DNA of 64,000 bases from Dryocola clanedunensis (GTDB taxonomy: Bacteria > Pseudomonadota > Gammaproteobacteria > Enterobacterales > Enterobacteriaceae), in NCBI RefSeq assembly GCF_025215155.1, contig NZ_JALHAM010000110.1; one strand, 5' to 3'. The position numbers were made by a program, and so were the translations under genes. The notes beneath the pieces are model-generated. The model was not told the origin of the DNA and searched no databases. It saw nothing but the letters and a program-made list of their open reading frames with translations. Every line of letters begins with the position of its first letter. The stretch's first letter is position 1. Shown piece by piece: positions 23,289-35,238 of the stretch.

Positions 23289-25433
23289 ATGAGCACCTTA
23301 CTACTTCTTTTAGCTGCTATGCTGGCCTGTGTCGTTATTGCCGGATGGTTGGTCTGGCGCAGCCTGAAGCTGCGTTCCTACCAGTCAAACGCGCAATCCT
23401 TTACCGGTGCGACCTCACGCAAACTCACCGCCGAAGAACGCACGGCGGTTGAACACTACCTTGAAACCCTGACCCGCACTCAGGATATCATCGGGCCTTC
23501 TGGAGCCAGCAATGCTCCAGTGAAGCTGATGTTAAACGCACAGAGCAACACCGTCCTTTCCCTGACTCGCTCAATCACCCGTTACGGCCTGTCCACTGAC
23601 GATGCTAACAAATGGCGCTACTACCTCGATTCGGTTGAGGTTCATCTGCCGCCGTTTTGGGAGCAATACATCACTAACGACAACAGCGTAGAGCTGATTC
23701 GCACCGAAACCGTGCCGCTGGTTATCTCACTGAACGGCCATAAACTGGGCGAAGAGAGCTTCGACAATCCGGGCTTTGCGCTGGAACGTGTCTCCGGCAG
23801 CAGCCAGGCGTCCATTCGCGGTGAGGAAAGTGAGCAAATCGAACTGCTTAACATTCGCCAGGAAACCGCAGAAGAGGCCGCCCTGGGTCGTCCGGACGGA
23901 TTGCGTGAAGCAATTCTGATTTGCGTCGCGTTTGTGATGCTCTATCTCTGCCTCGTTACCCCTGTGGTTGTGCTCCCGTGGCTGCTGGGTGGCGCGGTCA
24001 TGCTGCTGGCTGCAAGCCTGTGGGGACTGTTTGCTCCCCCGGCTAAAAATACGCTGCGTGAAATTCATTGTCTGCGCGGAACGCCCAAGCGCTGGGGGCT
24101 GTTTGGTGAATCTAATCAGGACCAAATCAACAATATCTCGCTGGGCATCATCGACCTGATTTATCCTCCGCACTGGCAGCCTTATGTGACTCAGGACCTC
24201 GGGCAGAAGACCGATATTGATATCTATCTCGACCGCAACGTAGTCCGTCAGGGACGCTTCCTGTCGCTGCACGATGAGGTCAAAAACTTCCCTATTCAGC
24301 ACTGGATGCGCAATCTGGTGATCGCCACGGGCGCCCTGGCCGTGCTGTTAATGTTGATGGTGTGGGTGCCGCTGGAGATGCCGCTGAAACTGAGCATCTC
24401 CTGGCTGAAGGGTGCACAAACGGTTGAGGCCACGGCCGTTGCCGATCTGAATAAAACGCAGCTGCGAGTTGGCGACACCCTGCGCGTCTCCGGCACCGGC
24501 ATGTGTAATATCCATTTGCCAGGCACCTACCCTGCGAAACAAAACAACCCATTTACGCCTTTTGATTGCTCACAGATTGTCTGGAACACCGCTCGTCCGC
24601 TGCCCTTACCTGAATCAGAAATTATGGATAAAGCAACGGCACTGACTCAGACGGTCAATACCCAGCTGCACCCGCAAACAGAAGCTGACTCCAAAGTGAA
24701 CCCGCAGCTGAGAACGGCCATTCAGAAATCGGGCATGGTGCTGCTGGATGATTTCGCCAGTATCGTGCTGAAGACTCAGGCGCTCTGCACCGCAAGCGAT
24801 GAATGTATCAGGCTCAAGAACGCGCTGATTAACCTTGGCAATACGAAAGACTGGGATTCCCTGCTCAAAAGGGCCAGGTCCGGCAAACTCGACGGTGTGA
24901 ACGTGCTGCTGCGCCCGGTCAGCGCCGAATCACTCGATAATCTCGTGACCACCTCCACCGCTCCGTTCTTTATTCGTGAAACCGCCCGTGCCGCCCAGAA
25001 GCTTAACAGCCCGGCGCCAGGCGGCTTTATTATCGTCAGCGACGAAGGCAGCGATTTGGTCGACCAACCCCTCCCACCGGTTTCGCTTTACGACTTCCCG
25101 GCTCAGGAGCAGTGGGGAGAGTTCCAGCGCCTGGCGGATATGCTGTTACGCACGCCGTTCAGCGCCGAGGGGATTATTACGGGCCTGAGCACCGACGCCA
25201 ACGGCACCCAGCATATCACGCTGCATCGTATTCCAGACAGCAGCGGCCTGTGGCGCTATGTGGCAACAACCCTACTGCTGTTCGGCATGCTGGTTTGCGC
25301 GTTGATCAACGGCGTCCTTGCCTGGCGACGCTACCACCGCAGCCGTAACCGTCTTGCGCAGATCCAGCAATACTATGAAAGCTGCATTAACCCCTCGCTC
25401 ACGGCGCTGCCTTCGGTACGTCCGCTGTTCTAA
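23289..25433 (+). CDS. igaA: IgaA, inner-membrane inhibitor of the Rcs phosphorelay
   Basis: A 714-residue membrane protein (710-711 in E. coli and Salmonella) that restrains RcsD/RcsC signalling until envelope stress reports through RcsF. The N-terminal membrane segment is LLLLAAMLACVVIAGWLVW. A cytoplasmic domain, a pair of segments near residues 205-250, another near 340-362, a large periplasmic domain and a final segment near 655-675 follow. The periplasmic domain carries Cys residues (GMCNIHLPG, FDCSQI, LCTASDEC) that fit its known disulfides. It starts the run igaA-yrfG-hslR-hslO. Confidence 0.96.
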   Translation: MSTLLLLLAAMLACVVIAGWLVWRSLKLRSYQSNAQSFTGATSRKLTAEERTAVEHYLETLTRTQDIIGPSGASNAPVKLMLNAQSNTVLSLTRSITRYGLSTDDANKWRYYLDSVEVHLPPFWEQYITNDNSVELIRTETVPLVISLNGHKLGEESFDNPGFALERVSGSSQASIRGEESEQIELLNIRQETAEEAALGRPDGLREAILICVAFVMLYLCLVTPVVVLPWLLGGAVMLLAASLWGLFAPPAKNTLREIHCLRGTPKRWGLFGESNQDQINNISLGIIDLIYPPHWQPYVTQDLGQKTDIDIYLDRNVVRQGRFLSLHDEVKNFPIQHWMRNLVIATGALAVLLMLMVWVPLEMPLKLSISWLKGAQTVEATAVADLNKTQLRVGDTLRVSGTGMCNIHLPGTYPAKQNNPFTPFDCSQIVWNTARPLPLPESEIMDKATALTQTVNTQLHPQTEADSKVNPQLRTAIQKSGMVLLDDFASIVLKTQALCTASDECIRLKNALINLGNTKDWDSLLKRARSGKLDGVNVLLRPVSAESLDNLVTTSTAPFFIRETARAAQKLNSPAPGGFIIVSDEGSDLVDQPLPPVSLYDFPAQEQWGEFQRLADMLLRTPFSAEGIITGLSTDANGTQHITLHRIPDSSGLWRYVATTLLLFGMLVCALINGVLAWRRYHRSRNRLAQIQQYYESCINPSLTALPSVRPLF

Positions 25434-25492
25434 ACTTCTCGCGGCAGGTTGTGCTAACCTGTCGCGCAGTTTCTCCCAATCAGGTCTACCCC

Positions 25493-26170
25493 ATGCATAT
25501 TGATATTGCCTGGCAGGATGTCGATACCGTTTTGCTCGATATGGACGGCACTCTGCTTGATCTCGCTTTTGATAATCATTTCTGGCAGAAGCTGGTCCCG
25601 GAAACCGTCAGCCTTGAACGCGGTATTCCCCTGGATGAAGCCCACCAGCTTATTGCCCGGGAATATCATGCCGTGCAACATACGCTAAACTGGTACTGTC
25701 TGGATTACTGGAGCGAACGTCTGGGGCTGGATATCTGCGCCATGACCACCGCTCAGGGGCCTAATGCCCTGTTACGGGATGACACGGCACCTTTCATGGC
25801 TGCCTTAAAGGCCTGCGGCAAACGGCGGATCTTGCTGACCAATGCGCATCCTCATAACCTGGCCGTGAAGCTCGAACACACAGGTTTAGCCCAGCACCTT
25901 GATTTATTGCTTTCCACCCACACATTTGGTTATCCGAAAGAGGATCAGCGTTTGTGGCAGGCCGTCGCCGCGCATACCGGACTTGATGGGGCACGCACCG
26001 TCTTTATCGACGACAACGAAGCGATTCTGGATGCCGCCGCGACATTTGGTATTCGCTACTGCCTTGGCGTGACCAACCCGGATTCCGGCATGGCGGACAA
26101 AACCTTTCAGCGTCATCCCGCGCTGAACGATTATCGTCACCTGATCCCCTCGCTTTCCGTAAAGGAGTAG
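25493..26170 (+). CDS. yrfG: YrfG, GMP/IMP nucleotidase
   Basis: A HAD-superfamily phosphatase of 225 residues that dephosphorylates purine nucleotides (GMP, IMP) in E. coli. Motif I is LLDMDGTLLDL near residue 15, motif II is ILLTNAHPHN, and motif IV is FIDDNEAIL. The start ATG at 25493 (HIDIAWQDV) matches the conserved N-terminus; the frame is open further upstream. It ends 2 bp before hslR, so the two are co-transcribed. Confidence 0.95.
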   Translation: MHIDIAWQDVDTVLLDMDGTLLDLAFDNHFWQKLVPETVSLERGIPLDEAHQLIAREYHAVQHTLNWYCLDYWSERLGLDICAMTTAQGPNALLRDDTAPFMAALKACGKRRILLTNAHPHNLAVKLEHTGLAQHLDLLLSTHTFGYPKEDQRLWQAVAAHTGLDGARTVFIDDNEAILDAAATFGIRYCLGVTNPDSGMADKTFQRHPALNDYRHLIPSLSVKE

Positions 26171-26172
26171 CC

Positions 26173-26574
26173 ATGAAAGAGAAGCCCACAGCAGGCGTAC
26201 GCCTCGACAAATGGCTTTGGGCAGCCCGCTTTTACAAAACCCGAGCCGTGGCGAGGGAGATGGTGGAAGGGGGCAAAGTGCATTACAACGGCCAACGCAG
26301 CAAGCCCAGCAAAGTTGTTGAGCTGAACGCGACGCTGACGCTACGCCAGGGCAATGACGAGCGCACGGTGACCGTCCTCGGTATTACCGAACAGCGCCGC
26401 CCGGCATCCGAAGCGATGCAGCTTTATGAAGAGACGGCGCAGAGCGTCGAGAAACGGGAAAAAGTCGCGCTGGCCCGCAAGATGAATGCGCTGACCATGC
26501 CGCATCCTGACCGTCGCCCGGATAAAAAAGAGCGCCGGGATCTGATGAAATTTAAACACGGCGGCAACGAATAG
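26173..26574 (+). CDS. hslR: Heat-shock protein 15, ribosome rescue
   Basis: A basic 133-residue protein with an N-terminal S4 RNA-binding domain (VRLDKWLWAARFYKTRAVAR) and a Lys/Arg-rich C-terminus. Hsp15 binds 50S subunits that still carry peptidyl-tRNA and moves the tRNA so that recycling can proceed after heat shock. The ATG at 26173 has AAAGGAG 6 nt upstream, within the end of yrfG. It is followed by hslO after 23 bp. Confidence 0.97.
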   Translation: MKEKPTAGVRLDKWLWAARFYKTRAVAREMVEGGKVHYNGQRSKPSKVVELNATLTLRQGNDERTVTVLGITEQRRPASEAMQLYEETAQSVEKREKVALARKMNALTMPHPDRRPDKKERRDLMKFKHGGNE

Positions 26575-26597
26575 TGCCGCCTGACTGAGAGAAAATT

Positions 26598-27476
26598 ATG
26601 GCTCAACACGACCAACTCCATCGTTACCTTTTTGAAAACTATGCCGTGCGCGGCGAGCTGGTAACGGTCTCTGAAACCTGGCAGCAGATCATGGAAAACC
26701 ATGACTACCCGCAGCCGGTTAAAAAGATCCTCGGCGAACTTCTGGTGGCAACCAGCCTGCTGACGGCCACGCTGAAGTTTGACGGTGATATTACCGTTCA
26801 GCTACAGGGTGACGGTCCGATGAGCCTCGCGGTGATCAACGGTAACAACAAGCAGCAGATGCGTGGCGTGGCTCGCGTACAGGGCGAAATCCCTGCGGAT
26901 GCTGACATGAAAACGCTGATCGGCAACGGCTATCTGGTTATCACCATCACCCCGAGTGAAGGCGAGCGCTACCAGGGTGTTGTTGGACTGGAAGGTGATA
27001 CGCTGGCTGACTGCCTGGAAGATTACTTCCTGCGCTCCGAACAGCTGCCAACTCGTCTGTTTATTCGCACCGGCGACGTAGACGGCAAGGCCGCTGCGGG
27101 CGGCATGCTGCTGCAAGTATTGCCAGCTCAGGATGCTCAGGCCGACGATTTTGCGCACCTGGCCGCGCTGACCGAAACCATCAAGGCGGAAGAGCTGCTG
27201 AACCTGCCGGCTAACGATGTGCTGTGGCGTCTGTACCACGAAGAAGAAGTCACGCTTTACGACCCGCAGAACGTTGAGTTCAAATGCACCTGCTCCCGCG
27301 AGCGCTGTGCTGATGCCTTACGAACCCTGCCGGACGAAGAAGTGGACAGCATTATTGCTGACGACGGCGAAATCGACATGAACTGTGACTACTGTGGCAA
27401 TCACTACGTGTTTGACTCCATGGACATCGCGGCGATTCGTAACAATGCTTCTCCGACGGACCCACAGGTTCACTGA
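26598..27476 (+). CDS. hslO: Hsp33 redox-activated chaperone
   Basis: A 292-residue cytoplasmic holdase activated by oxidation and unfolding. The C-terminal zinc switch is complete: a CxC in FKCTCSRERC and a CxxC in MNCDYCGNH, the four cysteines that bind zinc when reduced and form disulfides when oxidised. The N-terminal domain begins HDQLHRYLFEN. It forms the heat-shock pair with hslR. In E. coli K-12 yhgE follows; here the next gene is pckA after 333 bp. Confidence 0.97.
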   Translation: MAQHDQLHRYLFENYAVRGELVTVSETWQQIMENHDYPQPVKKILGELLVATSLLTATLKFDGDITVQLQGDGPMSLAVINGNNKQQMRGVARVQGEIPADADMKTLIGNGYLVITITPSEGERYQGVVGLEGDTLADCLEDYFLRSEQLPTRLFIRTGDVDGKAAAGGMLLQVLPAQDAQADDFAHLAALTETIKAEELLNLPANDVLWRLYHEEEVTLYDPQNVEFKCTCSRERCADALRTLPDEEVDSIIADDGEIDMNCDYCGNHYVFDSMDIAAIRNNASPTDPQVH

Positions 27477-27809
27477 TCCTGGTGATTCCCTCTCCTTTAT
27501 GGGTGAGGGAAGCACGCTTCACATCGCCCTCTCTCCCAGCAGAGGGCGCAAAAAATATCTCGTTTGCACGCAAACGCGCGCTCAATCACAAAGCGTCCGT
27601 TAATCGCACTAATTTTTAACATATTCAGACTATTTTCACCGACCTTTTGCCAATTCCTGCCATACTCTCACCCCGTTGTGACTAGCCTCACAGCGTTTTC
27701 CGCTACCCGATTAGAGTCGGATACTCAAATCTATGAGTTTGGTCGCGGTTAACAACCAATAAACAACCCTACAATCTCAGGCAGTACAAATTGGCTAAGG
27801 AGCAGTGAC
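27477..27809. other. hslO-pckA intergenic region with hairpins
   Basis: The gap starts with two GC-rich hairpins: CCCTCTCC paired with GGGTGAGGG (27488-27509), and GCCCTCT/AGAGGGC (27526-27532 with 27541-27547). A CGTTTGC-AC-GCAAACG dyad lies at 27561-27576. The right half holds the pckA control region with a consensus CRP site. No gene is visible; E. coli K-12 carries yhgE at this place. Confidence 0.6.
27677..27692 (+). promoter_or_regulatory. CRP site upstream of pckA
   Basis: TGTGACTAGCCTCACA matches the CRP consensus TGTGA-N6-TCACA in both half-sites and lies about 120 bp before the pckA start. CRP activation of PEP carboxykinase under glucose limitation is consistent with its gluconeogenic role. 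Confidence 0.8.
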
Positions 27810-29429
27810 ATGCGAGTTAAAGGCATAACCCCGCAGGATCTCAAGGCTTATGGTATTAACGATGCGAGTGAGGTGCTTTACAACCCCGATTACGAAACGC
27901 TGTACCGCGAAGAGCTTGACCCAGGTCTACAAGGCTTTGAGCGTGGAGTAGAAACAAATCTTGGCGCGGTTGCTGTCGATACCGGTATCTTCACCGGTCG
28001 TTCCCCGAAAGATAAATACATTGTCCGTGACGACACGACCCGCGACACCCTGTGGTGGGCAGACAACGGCAAAGGCAAGAACGATAACAAACCCCTTTCT
28101 GAAGAGACCTGGCAGTGCCTGAAGGGTCTCGTCACCGAACAGCTCTCTGGTAAACGCCTGTTCATTGTCGACGCGTTCTGCGGCGCCAACGCGGACACGC
28201 GCCTGTCGGTACGTTTTATTACCGAAGTAGCCTGGCAGGCTCATTTCGTTAAAAACATGTTTATCCGCCCAACCGACGAAGAGCTGCAAACATTCGAACC
28301 TGATTTCGTGGTGATGAACGGTGCCAAATGCAGCAATCCTCACTGGCAGGAGCAGGGACTGAACTCCGAGAATTTCGTGGCCTTTAACCTTACCGAGCGC
28401 ATGCAGCTGATTGGCGGCACCTGGTACGGCGGCGAAATGAAAAAAGGCATGTTCTCCATCATGAACTACCTGCTGCCATTAAAGGGTATTGCTTCTATGC
28501 ACTGCTCGGCAAACGTGGGTGAAGATGGCGACGTGGCCGTGTTCTTCGGGCTTTCCGGCACCGGCAAAACCACCCTTTCCACCGACCCGAAACGCCGTCT
28601 GATTGGCGATGACGAGCACGGCTGGGACGACGACGGCGTGTTCAACTTTGAAGGCGGCTGCTACGCGAAAACAATTCGCCTGAGCGAAGAAGCGGAGCCG
28701 GATATCTTCCACGCGATCCGCCGCGATGCGCTGCTGGAAAACGTCACCGTCCGCGCCGACGGCAGCATCGACTTTGACGATAGCTCGAAAACGGAAAACA
28801 CCCGCGTCTCCTACCCGCTTTACCACATCGATAACATCGTTAAGCCAGTCTCAAAGGCGGGCCATGCGACCAAGGTGATTTTCCTGACGGCGGACGCCTT
28901 TGGCGTGCTGCCGCCGGTTTCCCGCCTGACGGCAAACCAGACGCAGTATCACTTCCTGTCAGGCTTCACCGCGAAGCTTGCCGGCACCGAGCGCGGCGTC
29001 ACTGAGCCTACGCCAACCTTCTCCGCCTGCTTTGGCGCGGCGTTCCTGTCGCTGCACCCAACGCAGTACGCGGAAGTGCTGGTGAAACGCATGCAGGCAT
29101 CCGGCGCGCAGGCTTATCTGGTGAATACTGGCTGGAACGGCACGGGTAAACGTATCTCGATTAAAGATACCCGCGCGATCATCGATGCAATTCTGGATGG
29201 TTCACTGGACGACGCAGAGACGTTCACGCTGCCGATATTCGATTTGGCGATCCCAACCGAGCTGGCGGGCGTTGATCCGGCGATTCTGGACCCACGTCAC
29301 ACCTATGCGTCACCGGAACAGTGGCAGGAGAAAGCAGAGCAGCTGGCACAGCTGTTTATGACTAACTTCGAGAAGTACACTGATACGCCGGCGGGTGCGG
29401 CTTTAGTGAGCGCAGGGCCTAAGATCTAA
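27810..29429 (+). CDS. pckA: Phosphoenolpyruvate carboxykinase (ATP)
   Basis: A 539-residue ATP-dependent enzyme that converts oxaloacetate to phosphoenolpyruvate, the entry step of gluconeogenesis from C4 acids. It has the P-loop GLSGTGKTTLS, the second metal site region in LIGDDEHGWDDDGVFNFEGG and the RVSYPLYHI stretch. Length and both ends match E. coli Pck (540). AAGGAG lies 9 nt before the ATG. It is a single-gene unit with its own CRP site and a strong terminator. Confidence 0.98.
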   Translation: MRVKGITPQDLKAYGINDASEVLYNPDYETLYREELDPGLQGFERGVETNLGAVAVDTGIFTGRSPKDKYIVRDDTTRDTLWWADNGKGKNDNKPLSEETWQCLKGLVTEQLSGKRLFIVDAFCGANADTRLSVRFITEVAWQAHFVKNMFIRPTDEELQTFEPDFVVMNGAKCSNPHWQEQGLNSENFVAFNLTERMQLIGGTWYGGEMKKGMFSIMNYLLPLKGIASMHCSANVGEDGDVAVFFGLSGTGKTTLSTDPKRRLIGDDEHGWDDDGVFNFEGGCYAKTIRLSEEAEPDIFHAIRRDALLENVTVRADGSIDFDDSSKTENTRVSYPLYHIDNIVKPVSKAGHATKVIFLTADAFGVLPPVSRLTANQTQYHFLSGFTAKLAGTERGVTEPTPTFSACFGAAFLSLHPTQYAEVLVKRMQASGAQAYLVNTGWNGTGKRISIKDTRAIIDAILDGSLDDAETFTLPIFDLAIPTELAGVDPAILDPRHTYASPEQWQEKAEQLAQLFMTNFEKYTDTPAGAALVSAGPKI

Positions 29430-29461
29430 GTTCTTTATTCAGCCTACGACTCGAATGATTT

Positions 29462-29492
29462 GTAGGTCGGATAAGCGCCAGCGCCATCCGAC
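29462..29492. repeat. REP palindrome after pckA
   Basis: GTAGGTCGGAT at the left pairs with ATCCGAC at the right around a GCGCCAGCGCC centre, the classic REP form. It lies between the pckA stop and the terminator at 29501. Confidence 0.85.
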
Positions 29493-29500
29493 ATAAAAAA

Positions 29501-29527
29501 AACGAACCTCTCAGGGTTCGTTTTTTG
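29501..29527. terminator. Bidirectional terminator between pckA and envZ
   Basis: The stem AACGAACC/GGTTCGTT (29501-29508 with 29515-29522) is flanked by an A-run on the left and a T-run on the right. It can end rightward pckA and leftward ompR-envZ transcripts. Confidence 0.9.
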
Positions 29528-29538
29528 TTTTCAACGCA

Positions 29539-30891
29539 TCAGCTTTCTTTGGTTTGCGGCACGACTTTGTTTATCGGCAGCGGCAAATAGGCCCTGATCC
29601 GTAAACCTCCGCGTTCGCTGCTGCTTATATCAAGCAAACCGTTATGGTTGTCGATAATCCTTTGGACAATCGCCAGCCCCAGACCCGTGCCGCTTGTGGT
29701 ACGGGCGCTGTCGCCACGTACAAACGGCTGGAACAGGTGCTTGAGCTGCTCGGGTTTAATCCCCGGGCCGTCATCTTCCACCTGGAACCAGGCGCGGTTC
29801 AGCTCACCGCCGCTGCTCACTTTGATCCAGCCGTTACCGTAGCGGGCAGCGTTGACCACCATATTGGCCACGGCACGCTTGATGGACAGCGGATGGATAT
29901 TGACCAGCAGTTCACCATCCTGTAAATCGGTTTCGATTTCGCGCTCGTAGCCACTTTCTGCGGCCACCACTTCGCCCAGCACGCCGTTCAGGTCCGCCGT
30001 TTCCAGTGGCATCTCCTGCCCGGTTCTCAGGTAGTCGATAAACTGTTCGATAATCGCGTTGCACTCTTCGATATCTTTGTTGATCGACTCGGCGAGATAG
30101 CCATCTTCCTGGCCCATCATCTCCGTCGCAAGACGGATACGCGTCAGCGGCGTTCGCAGGTCGTGACTGACCCCGGCCATCAGCAGCGTACGGTCATCCG
30201 CCAGCTGTTTAACGCCAGCCGCCATATGGTTGAACGCCCTGGTTACCGAGCGAACCTCCGAAGCACCGTATTCGCGCAGCGGCGGCGGGATAATTCCTTT
30301 ACCGACCTGAAGCGCTGCGTGCTCCAGGTCGACCAGCGGTCGGTTCTGTATACGGATAAACAGCCACGCGCCCCCTATCGCCAGCAGCATAATGGCAAGC
30401 GTATAGCGGAACAGCGGCGAGAAATCGCCCTGGTGAATTTCCGTCAGCGGAACGCGGACCCAAATATTCGGCGACAGCCAGGTCTTCAGCCAGACGACCG
30501 GCGAGCTTTTGTTGACCTCAACGCGGACTTCCGTCGGTCCCCCCAGCTGCTGCGCCATCTGCTGGCTTAAAAACTCATAGTGCTGCGCCCAACGCAGACC
30601 GGCGTCTTCCGCCGCCTCGTTGGAATAAAGGGAAATACCCAGCTCGCGGTAAATCTCACGGCGAAAAGCCGGTGGCACCACCAGCTGCGTGCCGTCCTCC
30701 AGCTGCAGCTTGTCGGTCATCAGCATACGCACTTCGTAGGCGAGGACTTTATTAAACTGCTGCAGGCTTGGCAGGATCGCGAAGTTAAGCACCACGAGGT
30801 AGGTCGTCACCAGGCTGACGAACAGCAGGGTGACGATCAGGAGCAGCGTACGGGCAAACGAGCTTCTTGGTGAGAAGCGGACTCGCCTCAT
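29539..30891 (-). CDS. envZ: EnvZ osmosensor histidine kinase
   Basis: A 450-residue inner-membrane sensor kinase that controls OmpR phosphorylation and thus porin expression. It has two membrane segments (about residues 16-35 and 159-179), a periplasmic loop, a HAMP linker and the phospho-acceptor His243 in VSHDLRTPLTR. The N box VNAARYGNG and G boxes DDGPGI and GTGLGLAIV follow. Length and most of the sequence equal E. coli EnvZ; divergence is concentrated in the last 20 residues. It overlaps the ompR stop by 4 bp. Confidence 0.98.
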   Translation of the reverse strand: MRRVRFSPRSSFARTLLLIVTLLFVSLVTTYLVVLNFAILPSLQQFNKVLAYEVRMLMTDKLQLEDGTQLVVPPAFRREIYRELGISLYSNEAAEDAGLRWAQHYEFLSQQMAQQLGGPTEVRVEVNKSSPVVWLKTWLSPNIWVRVPLTEIHQGDFSPLFRYTLAIMLLAIGGAWLFIRIQNRPLVDLEHAALQVGKGIIPPPLREYGASEVRSVTRAFNHMAAGVKQLADDRTLLMAGVSHDLRTPLTRIRLATEMMGQEDGYLAESINKDIEECNAIIEQFIDYLRTGQEMPLETADLNGVLGEVVAAESGYEREIETDLQDGELLVNIHPLSIKRAVANMVVNAARYGNGWIKVSSGGELNRAWFQVEDDGPGIKPEQLKHLFQPFVRGDSARTTSGTGLGLAIVQRIIDNHNGLLDISSSERGGLRIRAYLPLPINKVVPQTKES

Positions 30892-31607
30892 GCCTTAGAA
30901 CCGTCCGGCACGAAGACGTAGCCCAGACCCCAAACGGTCTGAATATAGCGCGGATGCGCTGGATCCTCTTCCACCATGCGGCGCAGGCGGGAGATCTGTA
31001 CGTCGATTGAACGTTCCATGGCGCTGTATTCACGGCCACGGGCAAGGTTCATCAGTTTGTCGCGGGAAAGAGGCTCGCGCGGGTGGCTCACCAGCGCTTT
31101 CAGCACTGCGAACTCACCGCTGGTCAGCGGCATAGGCTCATCTTCACGGAACATCTCGCGTGTGCCGAGGTTCAGTTTAAACTTACCGAAGGCGATAACC
31201 GCTTCTTCCTGGGAAGGCGCGCCCGGCAGTTCGTTCGCCTGACGGCGCAGGACTGCACGGATACGGGCTAACAGTTCACGTGGGTTAAACGGTTTTGGAA
31301 TATAGTCATCAGCACCGATTTCCAGGCCCACGATACGGTCCACTTCTTCGCCTTTGGCGGTGACCATAATGATCGGCATCGGGTTGCTCTGGCTGCGCAG
31401 GCGGCGGCAGATAGACAGGCCATCTTCACCGGGCAGCATCAGGTCCAGCACCATCAGGTGGAAGGACTCACGGGTTAACAGGCGATCCATCTGTTCCGCG
31501 TTGGCGACGCTACGAACCTGGAAGCCTTGTTCGGTCAGATAACGCTCTAACAGAGCACGCAGACGCATATCGTCATCCACGACCAGAATTTTATAGTTCT
31601 CTTGCAT
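30888..31607 (-). CDS. ompR: OmpR response regulator
   Basis: A 239-residue response regulator with a receiver domain (acidic pocket DDD at 11-13, phospho-acceptor Asp55 in LDLMLPG) and a C-terminal winged-helix DNA-binding domain. It activates or represses ompF, ompC and many acid or osmotic stress genes. The ATG at 31607 (QENYKILVVDDD) is the conserved start; in-frame codons to 31622 are not. It is transcribed leftward with envZ. Confidence 0.98.
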   Translation of the reverse strand: MQENYKILVVDDDMRLRALLERYLTEQGFQVRSVANAEQMDRLLTRESFHLMVLDLMLPGEDGLSICRRLRSQSNPMPIIMVTAKGEEVDRIVGLEIGADDYIPKPFNPRELLARIRAVLRRQANELPGAPSQEEAVIAFGKFKLNLGTREMFREDEPMPLTSGEFAVLKALVSHPREPLSRDKLMNLARGREYSAMERSIDVQISRLRRMVEEDPAHPRYIQTVWGLGYVFVPDGSKA

Positions 31608-31845
31608 TCTTATAACTCCCAAAGGCTCGAACAGTTGAGTGCGTATTCTTAAAAAACTGTGTCAATACGACCAGTCAAATCTGGTATACATTCTAGTCGA
31701 AATTGTTACAAAGCATATTAAACAGGCGGTTATCAACACGATTTAACCCAAAATGATGACTTGTCTCGCAATTCCCGGGGATTGCCATCATCCTGTTTTA
31801 TCGGTTTAAATTATTCCTACTGTTCCAGACGCCAAAGGCTCATTG
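31608..31845. promoter_or_regulatory. ompR-greB divergent promoter region
   Basis: A 238-bp AT-rich region between the leftward ompR-envZ operon and rightward greB. It should carry promoters for both. A-tract and T-tract rich stretches (for example around 31640-31730) are compatible with IHF binding, known for E. coli ompB, but I cannot mark exact sites. Confidence 0.45.
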
Positions 31846-32319
31846 ATGAAAACGCCGCTGATTACCCGAGAAGGCTACGAAAAGCTCAAGCAAGAAAAGG
31901 ATTACCTGTGGCGAGAAGAGCGTCCGGAGGTGACGAAAAAGGTCACCTGGGCGGCAAGCCTTGGCGATCGCAGTGAAAACGCCGACTACCAGTACAACAA
32001 AAAACGGCTGCGCGAGATAGATCGACGCGTTCGTTATCTGACAAAATGCTTCGAATACCTAAAAATTGTCGACTATTCTCCCCAACAAGAGGGAAAAGTG
32101 TTCTTCGGGGCGTGGGTTTGCGTCGAAAACGATGACGGCAATCAGCTACGTTTTCGCATCGTTGGCTACGATGAGATCTTTGGCCGCAAGGACTATATCT
32201 CTATCGATTCCCCAATGGCCCGCGCGCTGCTGAAAAAAGAAGTGGGCGATTTGGCGGTCGTACAGACGCCCGGCGGTGAAGCCCAGTGGTACGTCAACGA
32301 AATTGCCTATGTGAAGTAA
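31846..32319 (+). CDS. greB: Transcript cleavage factor GreB
   Basis: A 157-residue transcription elongation factor that enters the RNA polymerase secondary channel and stimulates cleavage of backtracked RNA. The N-terminal coiled-coil finger carries the acidic tip in SLGDRSENADYQYNKKRL, and the C-terminal FKBP-like domain includes GRKDYISIDSPMARALLKKE. ATG at 31846 is chosen; the in-frame TTG one codon earlier adds a residue with no support. It lies just upstream of tex. Confidence 0.98.
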   Translation: MKTPLITREGYEKLKQEKDYLWREERPEVTKKVTWAASLGDRSENADYQYNKKRLREIDRRVRYLTKCFEYLKIVDYSPQQEGKVFFGAWVCVENDDGNQLRFRIVGYDEIFGRKDYISIDSPMARALLKKEVGDLAVVQTPGGEAQWYVNEIAYVK

Positions 32320-32451
32320 ATCGGATACCGGCCACGGAACAGTCCGATTAATAATCACCTGGCGGCTGCGGCTGGCATTTTGACCCTTCAATCCGTATAA
32401 CTGTCCTCTGCATTTTTCACCTATCGACCTACTCAACACAGATGAAAAGCC

Positions 32452-34791
<2,340 letters not shown>

Positions 34792-34812
34792 CCTTCCTGC
34801 AAATGGCACCGT

Positions 34813-34853
34813 GTTTATCCGCCCTACTCACACCAGGGGTAGGGTGGATAAAC
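34813..34853. repeat. REP-like palindrome after tex
   Basis: GTTTATCCGCCCTAC (34813-34827) and GTAGGGTGGATAAAC (34839-34853) are complementary with one mismatch. It may be the 3' boundary of the tex transcript. Confidence 0.75.
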
Positions 34854-35217
34854 AGCACGTCATACACCTTATTTAGCACAATTTGTTCTTATTCTGCGGT
34901 ACGCCATTCATCAATAACATTTCATTATCAGCCCTGTTATTTTTTCAAATAATAGAAAGCGTTCCAGCCAGCAATTATTCCTGCGATGTTTAAACAAAAC
35001 ACCGTCGCGCATCATTCCGGTAACAGATGAAATATCAACGCAACATTAATTGAGCGCTGATAATCAGGTTACCTTTTATTTACCTTTTTAACGCTTTGTT
35101 ATGATTTGCTTAAATTAATAGCGAATGCTAAATATTCTCTTCCTGAAACAAACATCATCTGTTGCATTTAATTACCCACAATAAGCACGCTTTGATAAAA
35201 TATTTATTGATGATAGA

Positions 35218-35238
35218 AACCATTCTCATTATCATTGT
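35218..35238 (+). promoter_or_regulatory. Fur-like box upstream of feoABC
   Basis: On the minus strand AATGATAATGAGAATGG (35236 to 35220) fits the repeated GATAAT pattern of a Fur box. It lies about 120 bp before feoA, as expected for an iron-repressed ferrous transport operon. No convincing FNR site was found by eye. Confidence 0.6.
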
